DNA from: an uncultured Balneolaceae bacterium
GTDB taxonomy: Bacteria; Bacteroidota; Rhodothermia; Balneolales; Balneolaceae
Length of the DNA stretch: 37,294 bases
Direction of reading: 5' to 3'
Assembly: GCA_937125285.1 (NCBI GenBank)
Contig: CAKZLH010000165.1
Location: 1 to 37,294, forward strand
The notes below the pieces were generated by a model. That model was not told the origin of the DNA and ran no database searches. It saw only the letters and a list, made by a program, of their open reading frames with translations. Below are positions 18,068 through 26,314 of this stretch, one piece after another (within the stretch, counting starts at the first letter, position 1; each line of letters starts with the position of its first letter). The position numbers and the translations under genes are program-made.

Positions 18068-18096
18068 TGTGGATAAGTTGTGACATTTGTGGAAAA
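18068..18096 (-). promoter_or_regulatory. DnaA box 2 and adjacent near-match
   Basis: A second perfect TGTGGATAA occurs at 18068-18076 in the same orientation as box 1. TGTGGAAAA at 18088-18096 (TTTTCCACA, one mismatch) follows with a 20-base period. The pair sits about 150-180 bases upstream of the nrdJ ATG, in promoter range. Confidence 0.55.
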
Positions 18097-18114
18097 GAAA
18101 TTCAGATTTAATTT

Positions 18115-18150
18115 GTGAGCCTACAAAACACAATATATATTAGTGCTCAC
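18115..18150. promoter_or_regulatory. NrdR-like site inside an inverted repeat
   Basis: ACACAATATATATTAGTG at 18128-18145 resembles the NrdR box (about ACACwATATATwGTGT): a perfect left half, and a right half displaced by an extra base or two. It is enclosed by GTGAGC (18115-18120) and GCTCAC (18145-18150), perfect inverted arms. A further inverted pair, TCTACT/AGTAGA, lies at 18159-18180. NrdR boxes normally come in pairs; no clear second copy was found, so this is tentative. Confidence 0.4.
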
Positions 18151-18247
18151 TTCTCTAGTCTACTAGGACTACAGAGTAGAAATAATATCATCCTTGCAGG
18201 CCAACCTGTTACATTGAATTGAGACACTAACGCAAACGAAGTAGCCA

Positions 18248-21200
18248 ATGAAATTTAATCGCTTCTACACTAAAAACGACTGGGAAACCCCATTTGATTC
18301 GCTAAATTTTGACAGTCGAACATCCGAAATTAAAAACCCTGATGGATCTAAAGTATTTCACATGGAAAATGTGCAAGTACCATCCTCATGGTCACAAGTT
18401 GCCACTGATATCATTGCCCAAAAATACTTCCGTAAGGCAGGCGTGCCTGTGGCCTTAAAAAAAGTAGCAGAAAAAGGTGTACCCACTTGGCTACAGAAAT
18501 CTGTCCCCGATACCCAAGCGCTTAAAGATTTACCAGAGGAAGAGCGATTTACTCATGAGGTGGACAGCCGCCAGGTATTTCATCGTTTAGCCGGTTGTTG
18601 GACATACTGGGGTTGGAAATACGATTACTTCGATAGTGAAGCAGATGCAAAGGTGTTTTATGATGAGTTGGCCTATATGTTAGCTAACCAAATGGCGGCT
18701 CCCAATAGTCCACAGTGGTTCAATACAGGGCTTAATTGGGCGTACGGTATAAATGGCCCAGCTCAAGGACACTACTATGTAGATCCTAAGACAGGTAAAT
18801 TAACGAAATCAAAAGACTCGTACACTCATCCACAACCACACGCTTGCTTTATCCAGAGCGTAGATGATGATTTGGTGAATGAGGGTGGAATCATGGACTT
18901 ATGGGTTCGTGAGGCGAGATTATTCAAGTACGGCTCTGGTACCGGAAGTAATTTCTCCAACATCAGAGGAGAAAATGAGCCATTGAGCGGTGGTGGTCGA
19001 TCATCTGGATTGATGAGTTTCCTAAAAATAGGTGACCGAGCTGCCGGTGCTATTAAGTCGGGTGGAACAACCCGGCGAGCCGCTAAGATGGTTACCTTGG
19101 ATTTAGATCATCCGGATATAGAAAATTATATCAACTGGAAAGTTGTAGAGGAGCAAAAAGTTGCGGCCTTAGTGGCAGGTTCCAAATCTTCTCAAAAGCA
19201 TCTAAAGAATATCATTAAGCTTTGTCACACACCCGTTGAAATAGAAGGCAGAACTTTTAATGGGGCCATGAGCCGCGATCCGCTTAAGAACAAAGCGCTG
19301 GCTCAAGCGATTAGAGCAGCAAAAAAAGAGCAAGTGCCCTTGAATTATATAGAACGAGTAATTCAATTAGCAGCTCAAGGATTTACCGATCTAGAGTTCG
19401 ACAGTTATGATACTGATTGGAACTCAGAAGCCTATAATACGGTGTCTGGTCAAAATTCAAATAACTCGGTGCGAGTGCCCAACTCCTTCATGAAAGCAGT
19501 GGTTGAGGATAAGGACTGGAGTTTGCATTGGAGAGTTGAGAAGGAAAAAGCAGAACTCGAAAACCGAGAGCCTGCCGCATGTAAAACGATGAAAGCTAGA
19601 GAACTCTGGGATCAAATTGCGTACGCCGCTTGGTCTTGTGCGGATCCCGGTACTCAATACCATGACACCATCAATGAGTGGCATACCTGCCCAGAGGATG
19701 GTGAAATACGAGCTAGTAACCCTTGCTCTGAGTACATGTTCTTGGACAATACGGCTTGTAATTTAGCCTCATTAAATTTGATGAAGTATTTTACAGATGA
19801 GTCGTGTACTACATTCGATGTGGAGTCTATTCGATATGCTTCTCGCGTTTGGACCACCGTGTTGGAAATTTCTGTTTTGATGGCACAATTCCCATCGAAG
19901 GAAATCGCAGAACTTTCTTACGTATTTAGAACCCTTGGTTTGGGGTATGCAAATATTGGTGCGGCGCTTATGGTACAGGGGATTCCCTATGATAGCGACG
20001 AGGGTATTGCCATAGCAGGTGCCATCACGGCAATTATGCATATGAAAGCCTATGAAACATCTGCGGAACTAGCGGCAGAACTCGGCACCTTTGGTGGGTA
20101 TGAGCGAAACAAAGAGCATATGCTTCGTGTGATGAGAAATCACAGGAGAGCAGCTTATAATGAGAGCCCTGAAGCTTATGAAGGACTCACCGTAACTCCA
20201 ATGGGAATTGATGCGGAGAACTGTCCGGATTACCTGTTAAAAGCAGCACGTCAAACTGCTGATGCGGCCGTGGAGAAGGGTGAGAAGTATGGATACCGTA
20301 ATGCACAAGTAACGGTACTAGCACCCACAGGCACCATTGGGCTTGTGATGGATTGTGATACTACTGGAATTGAGCCAGATTTTGCTCTGGTTAAGTTCAA
20401 GAAGCTGGCAGGTGGCGGTTACTTTAAGATTATCAATCAGAGTGTCCCAAATGCACTTAAAACTCTTGGATATAGTGATCAAGAATCCAAAGAAATCATC
20501 AATTACGCCAAGGGATACGCTAGCCTCAAAGGCTGTCCGCACATCAATCCAGAAAGTTTAGTTGAAAAAGGATTTGGAGAAGAACAATTAGCAGCTATTG
20601 AAGCGGCACTACCCAGTAGCTTTGATATCAAGTTTGCCTTCAATCACTTCACCTTAGGCGAGGACTTCTGTAAAGATACTTTAGGTTTGACCGAAGAGCA
20701 GCTCAATGATTTTACTTTCGATATGCTCCGACACCTTGGTTTCACTAGGGATCAAATTCAAGATGCAAATGATTATGTATGTGGTACCATGACTGTGGAA
20801 GGAGCACCTCATCTGAAAGATGAACATCTTTCGGTGTTTGACTGTGCAAATAAATGCGGTCGAACGGGGACTCGCTTTATATCGGCAGAAGGACACATTC
20901 GTATGATGGCAGCTGCTCAACCGTTCTTATCTGGTGCCATTTCCAAGACTATCAACTTGCCGAATGAAGCCACTGTTGAGGACATGAAGAAAGCCTATAT
21001 GCTTTCTTGGGAGATGATGTTAAAGGCCAATGCCTTGTATCGTGATGGTTCTAAACTAAGTCAACCACTCAATAGTATGGCAGATGTATTGGAAGAGCTT
21101 GACGAAGAAGTCGAGGCTACTATTGATCCGGCTACTGCTGAAGCTCAAAGCAAAGTAGTGGAAGTCGCTGAGAGAATCATCCATAAGTATGTTGCGCGAC

Positions 21201-21910
21201 GCCAACGTTTGCCTTTCCGAAGAGAAGGCTATACTCAGAAAGTTAAAATTGGCGGACAAAGCGTGTATCTACGGACGGGTGAATATGAAAATGGTCAACT
21301 GGGCGAAATCTTCATCGATATGCATCGCGAAGGCGCGGCCTTCCGTAGCTTGCTCAACTGTTTTGCCATTTCAATCTCCCTTGGACTTCAGCACGGCGTG
21401 CCATTAGAAGAATTTGTGGATGCATTTGTATTCACTAAGTTTGAACCGAGTGGAATGGTGAATGGCAATCCTCATGTGAAAATGTCTACATCGGTTATTG
21501 ACTACATTTTCCGCGAGTTGGCAGTAACCTACCTTGGACGCGAAGACCTCGCTCATGTACCGGTGGACGACATTCATATGCGAACACTAAAAGCTACAGG
21601 CGAAGCTACACCATCTCAGCAAACGAATAGTGTAAGCGAACTAACAGCCCCACCTACAGTGGAAGCACCTGTTACAAATACAGTAAGTGAAGTTGTTGAA
21701 GTGGTTTCCTCACCTACAACCTCTCAATCTGATGCTACCTCGATGTCAGCAAGCTCGTCCACTTCCAGTGATTACGAGAGTGACTATGAAAAGGCGAAAC
21801 AGCTCGGATATACTGGGGATGCCTGCGTAGAATGTGGTAGTATGACGATGGTACGTAACGGTACTTGTCTCAAGTGTATAACCTGTGGTTCTACCTCCGG
21901 TTGTAGCTAA
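18248..21910 (+). CDS. nrdJ: Class II (adenosylcobalamin-dependent) ribonucleotide reductase
   Basis: Reduces ribonucleotides to deoxyribonucleotides using a radical generated from adenosylcobalamin, with or without oxygen. 1220 residues, the long NrdJ form. Motifs: [10 protein letters not shown] (153-162), [12 protein letters not shown] with Cys200, [20 protein letters not shown] (491-510) with Asn491, thiyl-radical Cys493, Glu495 and Cys504 (redox partner of Cys200), and [27 protein letters not shown]-type domain ([25 protein letters not shown] onward) follows, then a Ser/Thr-rich linker and a C-terminal Cys cluster: Cys1193, 1196, 1207, 1210, 1213 and 1219, combining a zinc-ribbon-like module with the redox-shuttle tail. 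Placed right after the B12-uptake operon, consistent with its cofactor need. Upstream DnaA boxes suggest replication-linked expression. Confidence 0.97.
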   Translation: MKFNRFYTKNDWETPFDSLNFDSRTSEIKNPDGSKVFHMENVQVPSSWSQVATDIIAQKYFRKAGVPVALKKVAEKGVPTWLQKSVPDTQALKDLPEEERFTHEVDSRQVFHRLAGCWTYWGWKYDYFDSEADAKVFYDELAYMLANQMAAPNSPQWFNTGLNWAYGINGPAQGHYYVDPKTGKLTKSKDSYTHPQPHACFIQSVDDDLVNEGGIMDLWVREARLFKYGSGTGSNFSNIRGENEPLSGGGRSSGLMSFLKIGDRAAGAIKSGGTTRRAAKMVTLDLDHPDIENYINWKVVEEQKVAALVAGSKSSQKHLKNIIKLCHTPVEIEGRTFNGAMSRDPLKNKALAQAIRAAKKEQVPLNYIERVIQLAAQGFTDLEFDSYDTDWNSEAYNTVSGQNSNNSVRVPNSFMKAVVEDKDWSLHWRVEKEKAELENREPAACKTMKARELWDQIAYAAWSCADPGTQYHDTINEWHTCPEDGEIRASNPCSEYMFLDNTACNLASLNLMKYFTDESCTTFDVESIRYASRVWTTVLEISVLMAQFPSKEIAELSYVFRTLGLGYANIGAALMVQGIPYDSDEGIAIAGAITAIMHMKAYETSAELAAELGTFGGYERNKEHMLRVMRNHRRAAYNESPEAYEGLTVTPMGIDAENCPDYLLKAARQTADAAVEKGEKYGYRNAQVTVLAPTGTIGLVMDCDTTGIEPDFALVKFKKLAGGGYFKIINQSVPNALKTLGYSDQESKEIINYAKGYASLKGCPHINPESLVEKGFGEEQLAAIEAALPSSFDIKFAFNHFTLGEDFCKDTLGLTEEQLNDFTFDMLRHLGFTRDQIQDANDYVCGTMTVEGAPHLKDEHLSVFDCANKCGRTGTRFISAEGHIRMMAAAQPFLSGAISKTINLPNEATVEDMKKAYMLSWEMMLKANALYRDGSKLSQPLNSMADVLEELDEEVEATIDPATAEAQSKVVEVAERIIHKYVARRQRLPFRREGYTQKVKIGGQSVYLRTGEYENGQLGEIFIDMHREGAAFRSLLNCFAISISLGLQHGVPLEEFVDAFVFTKFEPSGMVNGNPHVKMSTSVIDYIFRELAVTYLGREDLAHVPVDDIHMRTLKATGEATPSQQTNSVSELTAPPTVEAPVTNTVSEVVEVVSSPTTSQSDATSMSASSSTSSDYESDYEKAKQLGYTGDACVECGSMTMVRNGTCLKCITCGSTSGCS

Positions 21911-21923
21911 ACATAAACTTTAG

Positions 21924-21952
21924 GTACCGAAGATAGAATACGATTTCGGTAC
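21924..21952. repeat. Inverted repeat after nrdJ
   Basis: GTACCGAA (21924-21931) and TTCGGTAC (21945-21952) form a perfect 8-bp stem with a 13-base loop, 13 bases after the nrdJ stop. It precedes the stronger terminator below and may stabilise the mRNA 3' end. Confidence 0.5.
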
Positions 21953-21984
21953 AAACTGATTTTCTTTCATGGAGAAACAGGATA

Positions 21985-22020
21985 AACCCTGGTTGGCTGA
22001 ATGCTAATCGGGGTTTTTTA
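21985..22020 (+). terminator. Intrinsic terminator of nrdJ
   Basis: AACCCTGGTT (21985-21994) pairs with AATCGGGGTT (22006-22015) over ten positions including two G-T wobbles, with an 11-base loop, followed by TTTTTTATTTT. This is a good rho-independent terminator for rightward transcription. It overlaps the stop codon of the convergent deacetylase-like gene; in the leftward direction the trailing T-run is too short to be convincing. Confidence 0.8.
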
Positions 22021-23154
22021 TTTTACAAAAGATATCATGCGACTAGCTCTATCCTTAGAGCTTTCCACTACCAATAGATAATTTCCAGTAGCAAAATTAG
22101 CCATACTAAGTTCTATTTGATGGGAACCAACCTTATAATATTGAGAAGGCTGTATCACAAATTTTTGTCCCGACATAGAAACAAGATATATCGAAACAAG
22201 ATCCGAGAATCGCAATGTAAACGATATTCTTGTGGAGGGATTAAATGGGTTGGGATAATTTGAATGTAATTCAATACCTCTTTGGTGCATAAATTCGTCA
22301 TAGAACTCCCCAGAAGTACCTACGTTCTGCTCAACTTTCTTAGCAGCATCCGTCATAGATGCATACACAATTCTATCATCGTAACGATGGTTTAGGCTAT
22401 CTAGTAGTTCAGCCATCCAGCGTAGGGTAATTCCATCCTGATACCCTAGACGAATAAATGGATCGTGCATCATCAATGAATAATAGCCCACTTTTTTTCT
22501 TTCGGTTTCGATATCCTCTAGTACCTCAGATAACTTTGATTCATAGCTTTCTGGACTCAAAGCCCAGGTATATTCGGCCGTGATAGGAAGGTTATAGAGT
22601 GTTTCATAAACAAAGCCAGAAGTACTAGCCGTTGAAATAACAGGGAAACCTAAGCGTTCCAAAACACTCCAAGTCGTTTGATCAAACACATGTCCAGGTG
22701 GTATAAAGCTGGTTGGCTTAAATCCCAAACTATCCATCATGATTTGTACCCCATCCATGATCAGTTTTTCCTGCTGTTCATCACTCAATGGTCGATTATA
22801 GTAGGTACAATACATTTCATGACTACTTTGGCCACAAATCTGGCATATATGAATGTATCCATGTTGAGACACTTCATGACCAAGTCGATGAGTTTCAATT
22901 AGTTCATTTTTTAAGTTCCCATCGGCATTTGCAGATTCAAATAAGCGGTGGGGCATAAACCCCCAGGTAGCTACGGCGCCACGAGATGCAAGTGTGTCTT
23001 GAAGAGGACGTATAGATCTAGGCAGAATGCTCGTATTTCGCGATAGTATGTCATCGATTCGAACAACAAAAATTAAAGAGTCCTGCCCTTTGAGACTTTC
23101 TTGACTAAAAGGGCTAAAAATTAAAATAATTAGGAACAGTAGTAGCTTTCTCAT
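22018..23154 (-). CDS. Secreted polysaccharide-deacetylase-like protein with C-terminal sorting domain
   Basis: 378 residues from the preferred ATG at 23154, which begins directly at a signal peptide (MRKLLLFLIILIFSPF); an upstream ATG at 23199 would add 15 residues. The catalytic-type NodB/DUF2334 features are FVVRIDDIL (Asp34-Asp35), GHEVSQHGYIH (metal His98 and His102), FIPPGHVFD and SLMMHDPF. An unusual Cys-rich stretch follows the His motif (ICQICGQSSHEMYCTYY, Cys104, 107, 116), possibly a second metal site. From about residue 297, NYPNPFNPSTRISFTL plus an Ig-like module ending RMISFVK is a type IX-secretion-like sorting domain. Likely a surface enzyme acting on glycan; the substrate is unknown. 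Single gene, convergent with nrdJ. Confidence 0.8.
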   Translation of the reverse strand: MRKLLLFLIILIFSPFSQESLKGQDSLIFVVRIDDILSRNTSILPRSIRPLQDTLASRGAVATWGFMPHRLFESANADGNLKNELIETHRLGHEVSQHGYIHICQICGQSSHEMYCTYYNRPLSDEQQEKLIMDGVQIMMDSLGFKPTSFIPPGHVFDQTTWSVLERLGFPVISTASTSGFVYETLYNLPITAEYTWALSPESYESKLSEVLEDIETERKKVGYYSLMMHDPFIRLGYQDGITLRWMAELLDSLNHRYDDRIVYASMTDAAKKVEQNVGTSGEFYDEFMHQRGIELHSNYPNPFNPSTRISFTLRFSDLVSIYLVSMSGQKFVIQPSQYYKVGSHQIELSMANFATGNYLLVVESSKDRASRMISFVK

Positions 23155-23339
23155 GTTTTGGGCGGGGATTATGTTATAATCATTCAACAAATTACCCATA
23201 GTTAAGATGGGTTGAAAATTATGTACATTCTGACGCTATTATTAAGAAAAAGACAAATATTACTCATTAATTAGAGTTGATATACTCTTATAAATACCGG
23301 ATACTTGACAAGTTATAGGTTTAGAAAAAATAAGGTTGT

Positions 23340-23606
23340 ATGAATAAGCATAATTTAAAGGAGTATTGGGCCATAAACATTCGTTATGTGCTCATTCTTG
23401 TATCTATTTGGTTTTTGGTTTCTTTTGGATTTGGCATTTTAGGAGCTCCTATCCTTAACGAAATTCAAGTTGGAGGGTTTAAATTAGGCTTCTGGTTTGC
23501 ACAACAAGGATCTATTTATGTTTTTGTGATACTCATTTTTGTGTATGTATATCTCATGAATAAACTTGATATACGATTTGGCGTTCAAGAAGAGGAGGTG
23601 GAGTAA
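23340..23606 (+). CDS. DUF4212 small subunit of a Na+/solute symporter
   Basis: 88 residues with two transmembrane segments (about 14-36 and 51-72). The pattern EYWAINIRYVLILVSIWFLVSFGFGILGAPILNEI and GFWFAQQGSIYVFVILIFVYVYLMNKLD is that of DUF4212, the small subunit encoded directly before VC_2705-type symporters. Its stop and the next ATG share one base (TAATG), so the two are translationally coupled. Presumed to assemble with the large subunit in the inner membrane. Confidence 0.92.
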   Translation: MNKHNLKEYWAINIRYVLILVSIWFLVSFGFGILGAPILNEIQVGGFKLGFWFAQQGSIYVFVILIFVYVYLMNKLDIRFGVQEEEVE

Positions 23607-25372
23607 TGAGTGTACAATTATGGACATACTTGTTTGTTGGGATTACTTTTAGCCTTTATATAGGAATTGCCATCTGGTCCAAAGCTTCCACAACTTCTGA
23701 ATTCTATGTGGCCAAAGGAACCGTTAATCCATTAACCAACGGAATGGCTACCGCTGCAGATTGGATGTCAGCGGCGAGTTTTTTATCCATGGCTGGTCTT
23801 ATCTCTTTTATGGGATATGACGGAGCCGTTTATTTAATGGGTTGGACAGGTGGCTATGTACTGCTTGCTTTAACCTTGGCACCTTATCTTAGGAAGTTTG
23901 GGAAATTTACGGTACCAGATTTTATAGGAGACCGATATTACTCGAAAACGGCTAGAACAGTAGCCGTAATATGTGCTCTGATAGTCTCATTTACCTACGT
24001 AGCTGGGCAAATGAGAGGTGTTGGGTTGGTATTCTCAAAGTTTCTAGAAGTAGATATTTTTTGGGGAGTAATCATTGGGATGGCTATTGTGTTCATGTAT
24101 GCGGTTTTGGGTGGGATGAAAGGCATCACCTATACACAAGTTGCTCAGTACTGTGTATTAATCTTTGCCTTTATGGTTCCTGCTTTTTTTATCTCTGCAC
24201 AGCTAACAGGTAATCCCATACCGCAAATTGGATTTGGTTCTCGATTAGCCGATGGATCGGGAATGTTCTTGTTAGATAAATTAGATCAATTGCACACTGA
24301 GCTTGGATTTTCGGCTTATACATCAGGCACAAAAAGTATGCAAGATGTCTTTTTTATAACCGTTGCACTCATGGTAGGTACCGCTGGTTTACCACATGTC
24401 ATTGTACGATTTTTCACCGTTCCTAAAGTGAAGGATGCACGAATTTCGGTTGGTTATGCCCTTATTTTTATAGCCATTTTGTACACAACAGCTCCAGCAA
24501 TAGCCGTTTTTTCAAGAACCAATTTAATCACGACAGTAAGTGAGCAACCTTATGAAAATATGCCGGAATGGTTTAATACGTGGGAGGAAACCGCCTTATT
24601 AAATTGGGTTGACAAAAATGGTGATGGTAAAATCACCTATGCTCCTGGGGCTGCTATTGTAGGAAGTCCCGAAATTGAACGAGTTGATGGCGAAATAATT
24701 CGTGGAGAGAGTGGTGAAGTAAAAATACTAAATCCCGTAACGGATACAGATAATGAATTGTATGTAGATCGTGATATTATGGTGCTGGCAAACCCAGAAA
24801 TTGCTGGGCTTCCTAATTGGGTGGCTGCTCTCGTTGCTGCTGGAGGCTTAGCGGCTGCTCTATCTACTGCCGCAGGTTTGTTGTTGGTTATTTCGACTTC
24901 TGTATCCCACGATTTAATTAAGAAACAGATTAATCCGGATATATCCGACAAAAAGGAACTCCTTTATGCACGTATTGCAGCCGGTTTTGCCGTAATCGTG
25001 GCAGGGTACTTTGGAATTAACCCGCCAGGATTCGTAGCCGAAGTGGTAGCTATTGCCTTCGGTCTTGCGGCGGCTTCCTTTTTCCCCGCTATTATCTTAG
25101 GGATTTTCTACAAGAGAATGAACAGAGAAGGTGCAGTCGCAGGTATGATTGTAGGTCTTCTATTTACACTGAGCTATATTGCCTTCTTTAAATTGATGTT
25201 CCCTGAATACAATACACCTGATTACTGGTGGTTTGGTATATCGCCTGAGGGAATCGGTACTCTAGGTATGATTGTTAACCTATTAGTGTCTCTTGCCGTG
25301 GGTATGATCTTTCCTGATCCCCCAGAAGAGGTTCAGGACATGGTCGAATCTATTCGGTATCCGAGGGCTTAA
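23606..25372 (+). CDS. VC_2705-type sodium/solute symporter (acetate-permease-like, SSS family)
   Basis: 588-residue inner-membrane transporter of the solute:sodium symporter family, related to acetate permease ActP. Signatures: MATAADWMSAASFLSMAGL (47-65), YVAGQMRGVGLVF (131-143), LGGMKGITYTQVAQY (168-182), LPHVIVRFFTVP (262-273) and the later GLAAALSTAAGLLLVISTSVSHDL. A soluble insert of about 90 residues (311-400) carries DKNGDGKITYAP (336-347), an EF-hand-like calcium loop lacking the terminal Glu. Acetate or a similar monocarboxylate is the likely substrate, supported by the nearby aldehyde dehydrogenase operon. Its 3' end overlaps the convergent thioredoxin gene by 4 bases. Confidence 0.9.
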   Translation: MSVQLWTYLFVGITFSLYIGIAIWSKASTTSEFYVAKGTVNPLTNGMATAADWMSAASFLSMAGLISFMGYDGAVYLMGWTGGYVLLALTLAPYLRKFGKFTVPDFIGDRYYSKTARTVAVICALIVSFTYVAGQMRGVGLVFSKFLEVDIFWGVIIGMAIVFMYAVLGGMKGITYTQVAQYCVLIFAFMVPAFFISAQLTGNPIPQIGFGSRLADGSGMFLLDKLDQLHTELGFSAYTSGTKSMQDVFFITVALMVGTAGLPHVIVRFFTVPKVKDARISVGYALIFIAILYTTAPAIAVFSRTNLITTVSEQPYENMPEWFNTWEETALLNWVDKNGDGKITYAPGAAIVGSPEIERVDGEIIRGESGEVKILNPVTDTDNELYVDRDIMVLANPEIAGLPNWVAALVAAGGLAAALSTAAGLLLVISTSVSHDLIKKQINPDISDKKELLYARIAAGFAVIVAGYFGINPPGFVAEVVAIAFGLAAASFFPAIILGIFYKRMNREGAVAGMIVGLLFTLSYIAFFKLMFPEYNTPDYWWFGISPEGIGTLGMIVNLLVSLAVGMIFPDPPEEVQDMVESIRYPRA

Positions 25373-25740
25373 TTCGTAGGTTCTGCTACCCCAAATTTGT
25401 CTCTTATTACTTCCTTAAACGTATGCTTAGGTAAAGCACCCATAGCCATTTGAGGTTGTTCGTCCATGGGAACAAATAAAATAGAAGGGATACTGCGAAT
25501 ACCAAATACGGCCGCAAGTTCTTGCTCGGCTTCAGTATCAATTTTATAGATATCCACTTCCCCTTCATACTCATTAGAAAGTTCTTCCATGATGGGAGCT
25601 ACCATTTTACATGGACCACACCAATCGGCGTAGAAATCAATAATGCAAGGTTTATCCCCTTTAAATTTCCACTCGGTATTGTTTTCGTAGTCAAAAATTT
25701 TGTCTAAAAAGCTTTGTTTGGTTAAATGTATTGCCGCCAT
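25369..25740 (-). CDS. trxA: Thioredoxin
   Basis: 123-residue cytoplasmic thiol-disulfide reductase with the WCGPCK active site (Cys41, Cys44) in IIDFYADWCGPCKMVAPIM, the buried-Asp strand, the cis-proline loop FGIRSIPSILF (about 85-95) and the closing GALPKHTFKEVI helix. There is no signal peptide. The C-terminal reading overlaps the end of the symporter gene by 4 bases in convergent orientation. Single gene. A partner could be the class II reductase, which needs a thiol donor, but that is inference. Confidence 0.95.
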   Translation of the reverse strand: MAAIHLTKQSFLDKIFDYENNTEWKFKGDKPCIIDFYADWCGPCKMVAPIMEELSNEYEGEVDIYKIDTEAEQELAAVFGIRSIPSILFVPMDEQPQMAMGALPKHTFKEVIRDKFGVAEPTN

Positions 25741-25887
25741 TGTATCTAAATTTAAGTGGTAATCGTTTGGATCAAATGATTATTTCATCATTGAACGGTC
25801 TAAAGATACTGTAATTAGCTGCGAGCTCATATGTTGTTATAATATATACTACAAGTACAGGCTACCAAGGCGTGTCAGGAGAGCACT

Positions 25888-25920
25888 AAGATAGTATCAA
25901 GATATTATAAAGATGGTATT
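25888..25920. repeat. Three tandem 11-bp repeats
   Basis: AAGATAGTATC (25888-25898), AAGATATTATA (25899-25909) and AAGATGGTATT (25910-25920) are adjacent copies with a period of one helical turn. They lie just past the DUF779 stop and about 150 bases upstream of the thioredoxin start. A similar word, AAGATACTGTAAT, occurs near 25803. Possibly regulatory; no known factor recognised. Confidence 0.45.
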
Positions 25921-26302
25921 AGGAGGAGGGATGCTCGCCATAATATATAGGAGGTAGCTGATGTTCTTCCTCCTCTGTATACAGTCTAGACTTTATAATA
26001 AAACGTATCCCTAGTGGAATTTCTAGTGAAAAGCTCGAACCTCTACCTGGTGTTATGTCAATCGTTAGTTGTGTATGTTTCCAATATTCAAACTGATCAC
26101 TGGACATATAAAAAGGGCAGCCATGAATGCTGCCCAAGTATACATCTGTTTCATTAATCATTAGTTCATCTTTCGGAAAGCACATGGGAGAGGAGCCGTC
26201 GCAGCAGCCCCCACTTTGATGAAACATCAAGTCCCCATGTTCTTTTCGTAATGAATCAATAATTGCTATTGCTTCTTCCGTTACTTTAACTCTCTCAGTC
26301 AT
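25919..26302 (-). CDS. DUF779 protein, partner of aldehyde dehydrogenase
   Basis: 127 residues. DUF779 is a small family found almost always beside NAD-dependent acetaldehyde-type dehydrogenases; its role is not established. Visible features are FHQSGGCCDGSSPMCF (27-42) with Cys33, Cys34 and Cys41, then GSIHGCPFYMSSDQFEYWKHTQLTIDI (58-84) with His60 and Cys62, which together look like a metal- or thiol-binding site, and a terminal RGSSFSLEIPLGIRF. It follows ald after 12 bases on the same strand and is co-transcribed. Confidence 0.92.
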   Translation of the reverse strand: MTERVKVTEEAIAIIDSLRKEHGDLMFHQSGGCCDGSSPMCFPKDELMINETDVYLGSIHGCPFYMSSDQFEYWKHTQLTIDITPGRGSSFSLEIPLGIRFIIKSRLYTEEEEHQLPPIYYGEHPSS

Positions 26303-26314
26303 AGATGATTGAGA

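Larger units (their letters stand above)
17782..18247. other. 466-base AT-rich intergenic region upstream of nrdJ
   Basis: No ORF of note. From about 17808 to 18060 the sequence is extremely AT-rich, made of long A/T runs on both strands. It carries two perfect DnaA boxes, one near-match, an NrdR-like site and inverted repeats (annotated separately). The likely role is the nrdJ promoter. An origin of replication was considered and is disfavoured by gene orientation, because most conserved housekeeping genes to the right (hslUV, rng, murA) face towards it. Confidence 0.7.

Noticed and set aside
17782..18247. Possible chromosomal origin (AT-rich, DnaA boxes)
   Set aside because: No dnaA, dnaN, gidA/rnpA-type neighbours, and most conserved genes to the right are oriented towards the region, opposite to the usual leading-strand bias. 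GC skew could not be computed here.
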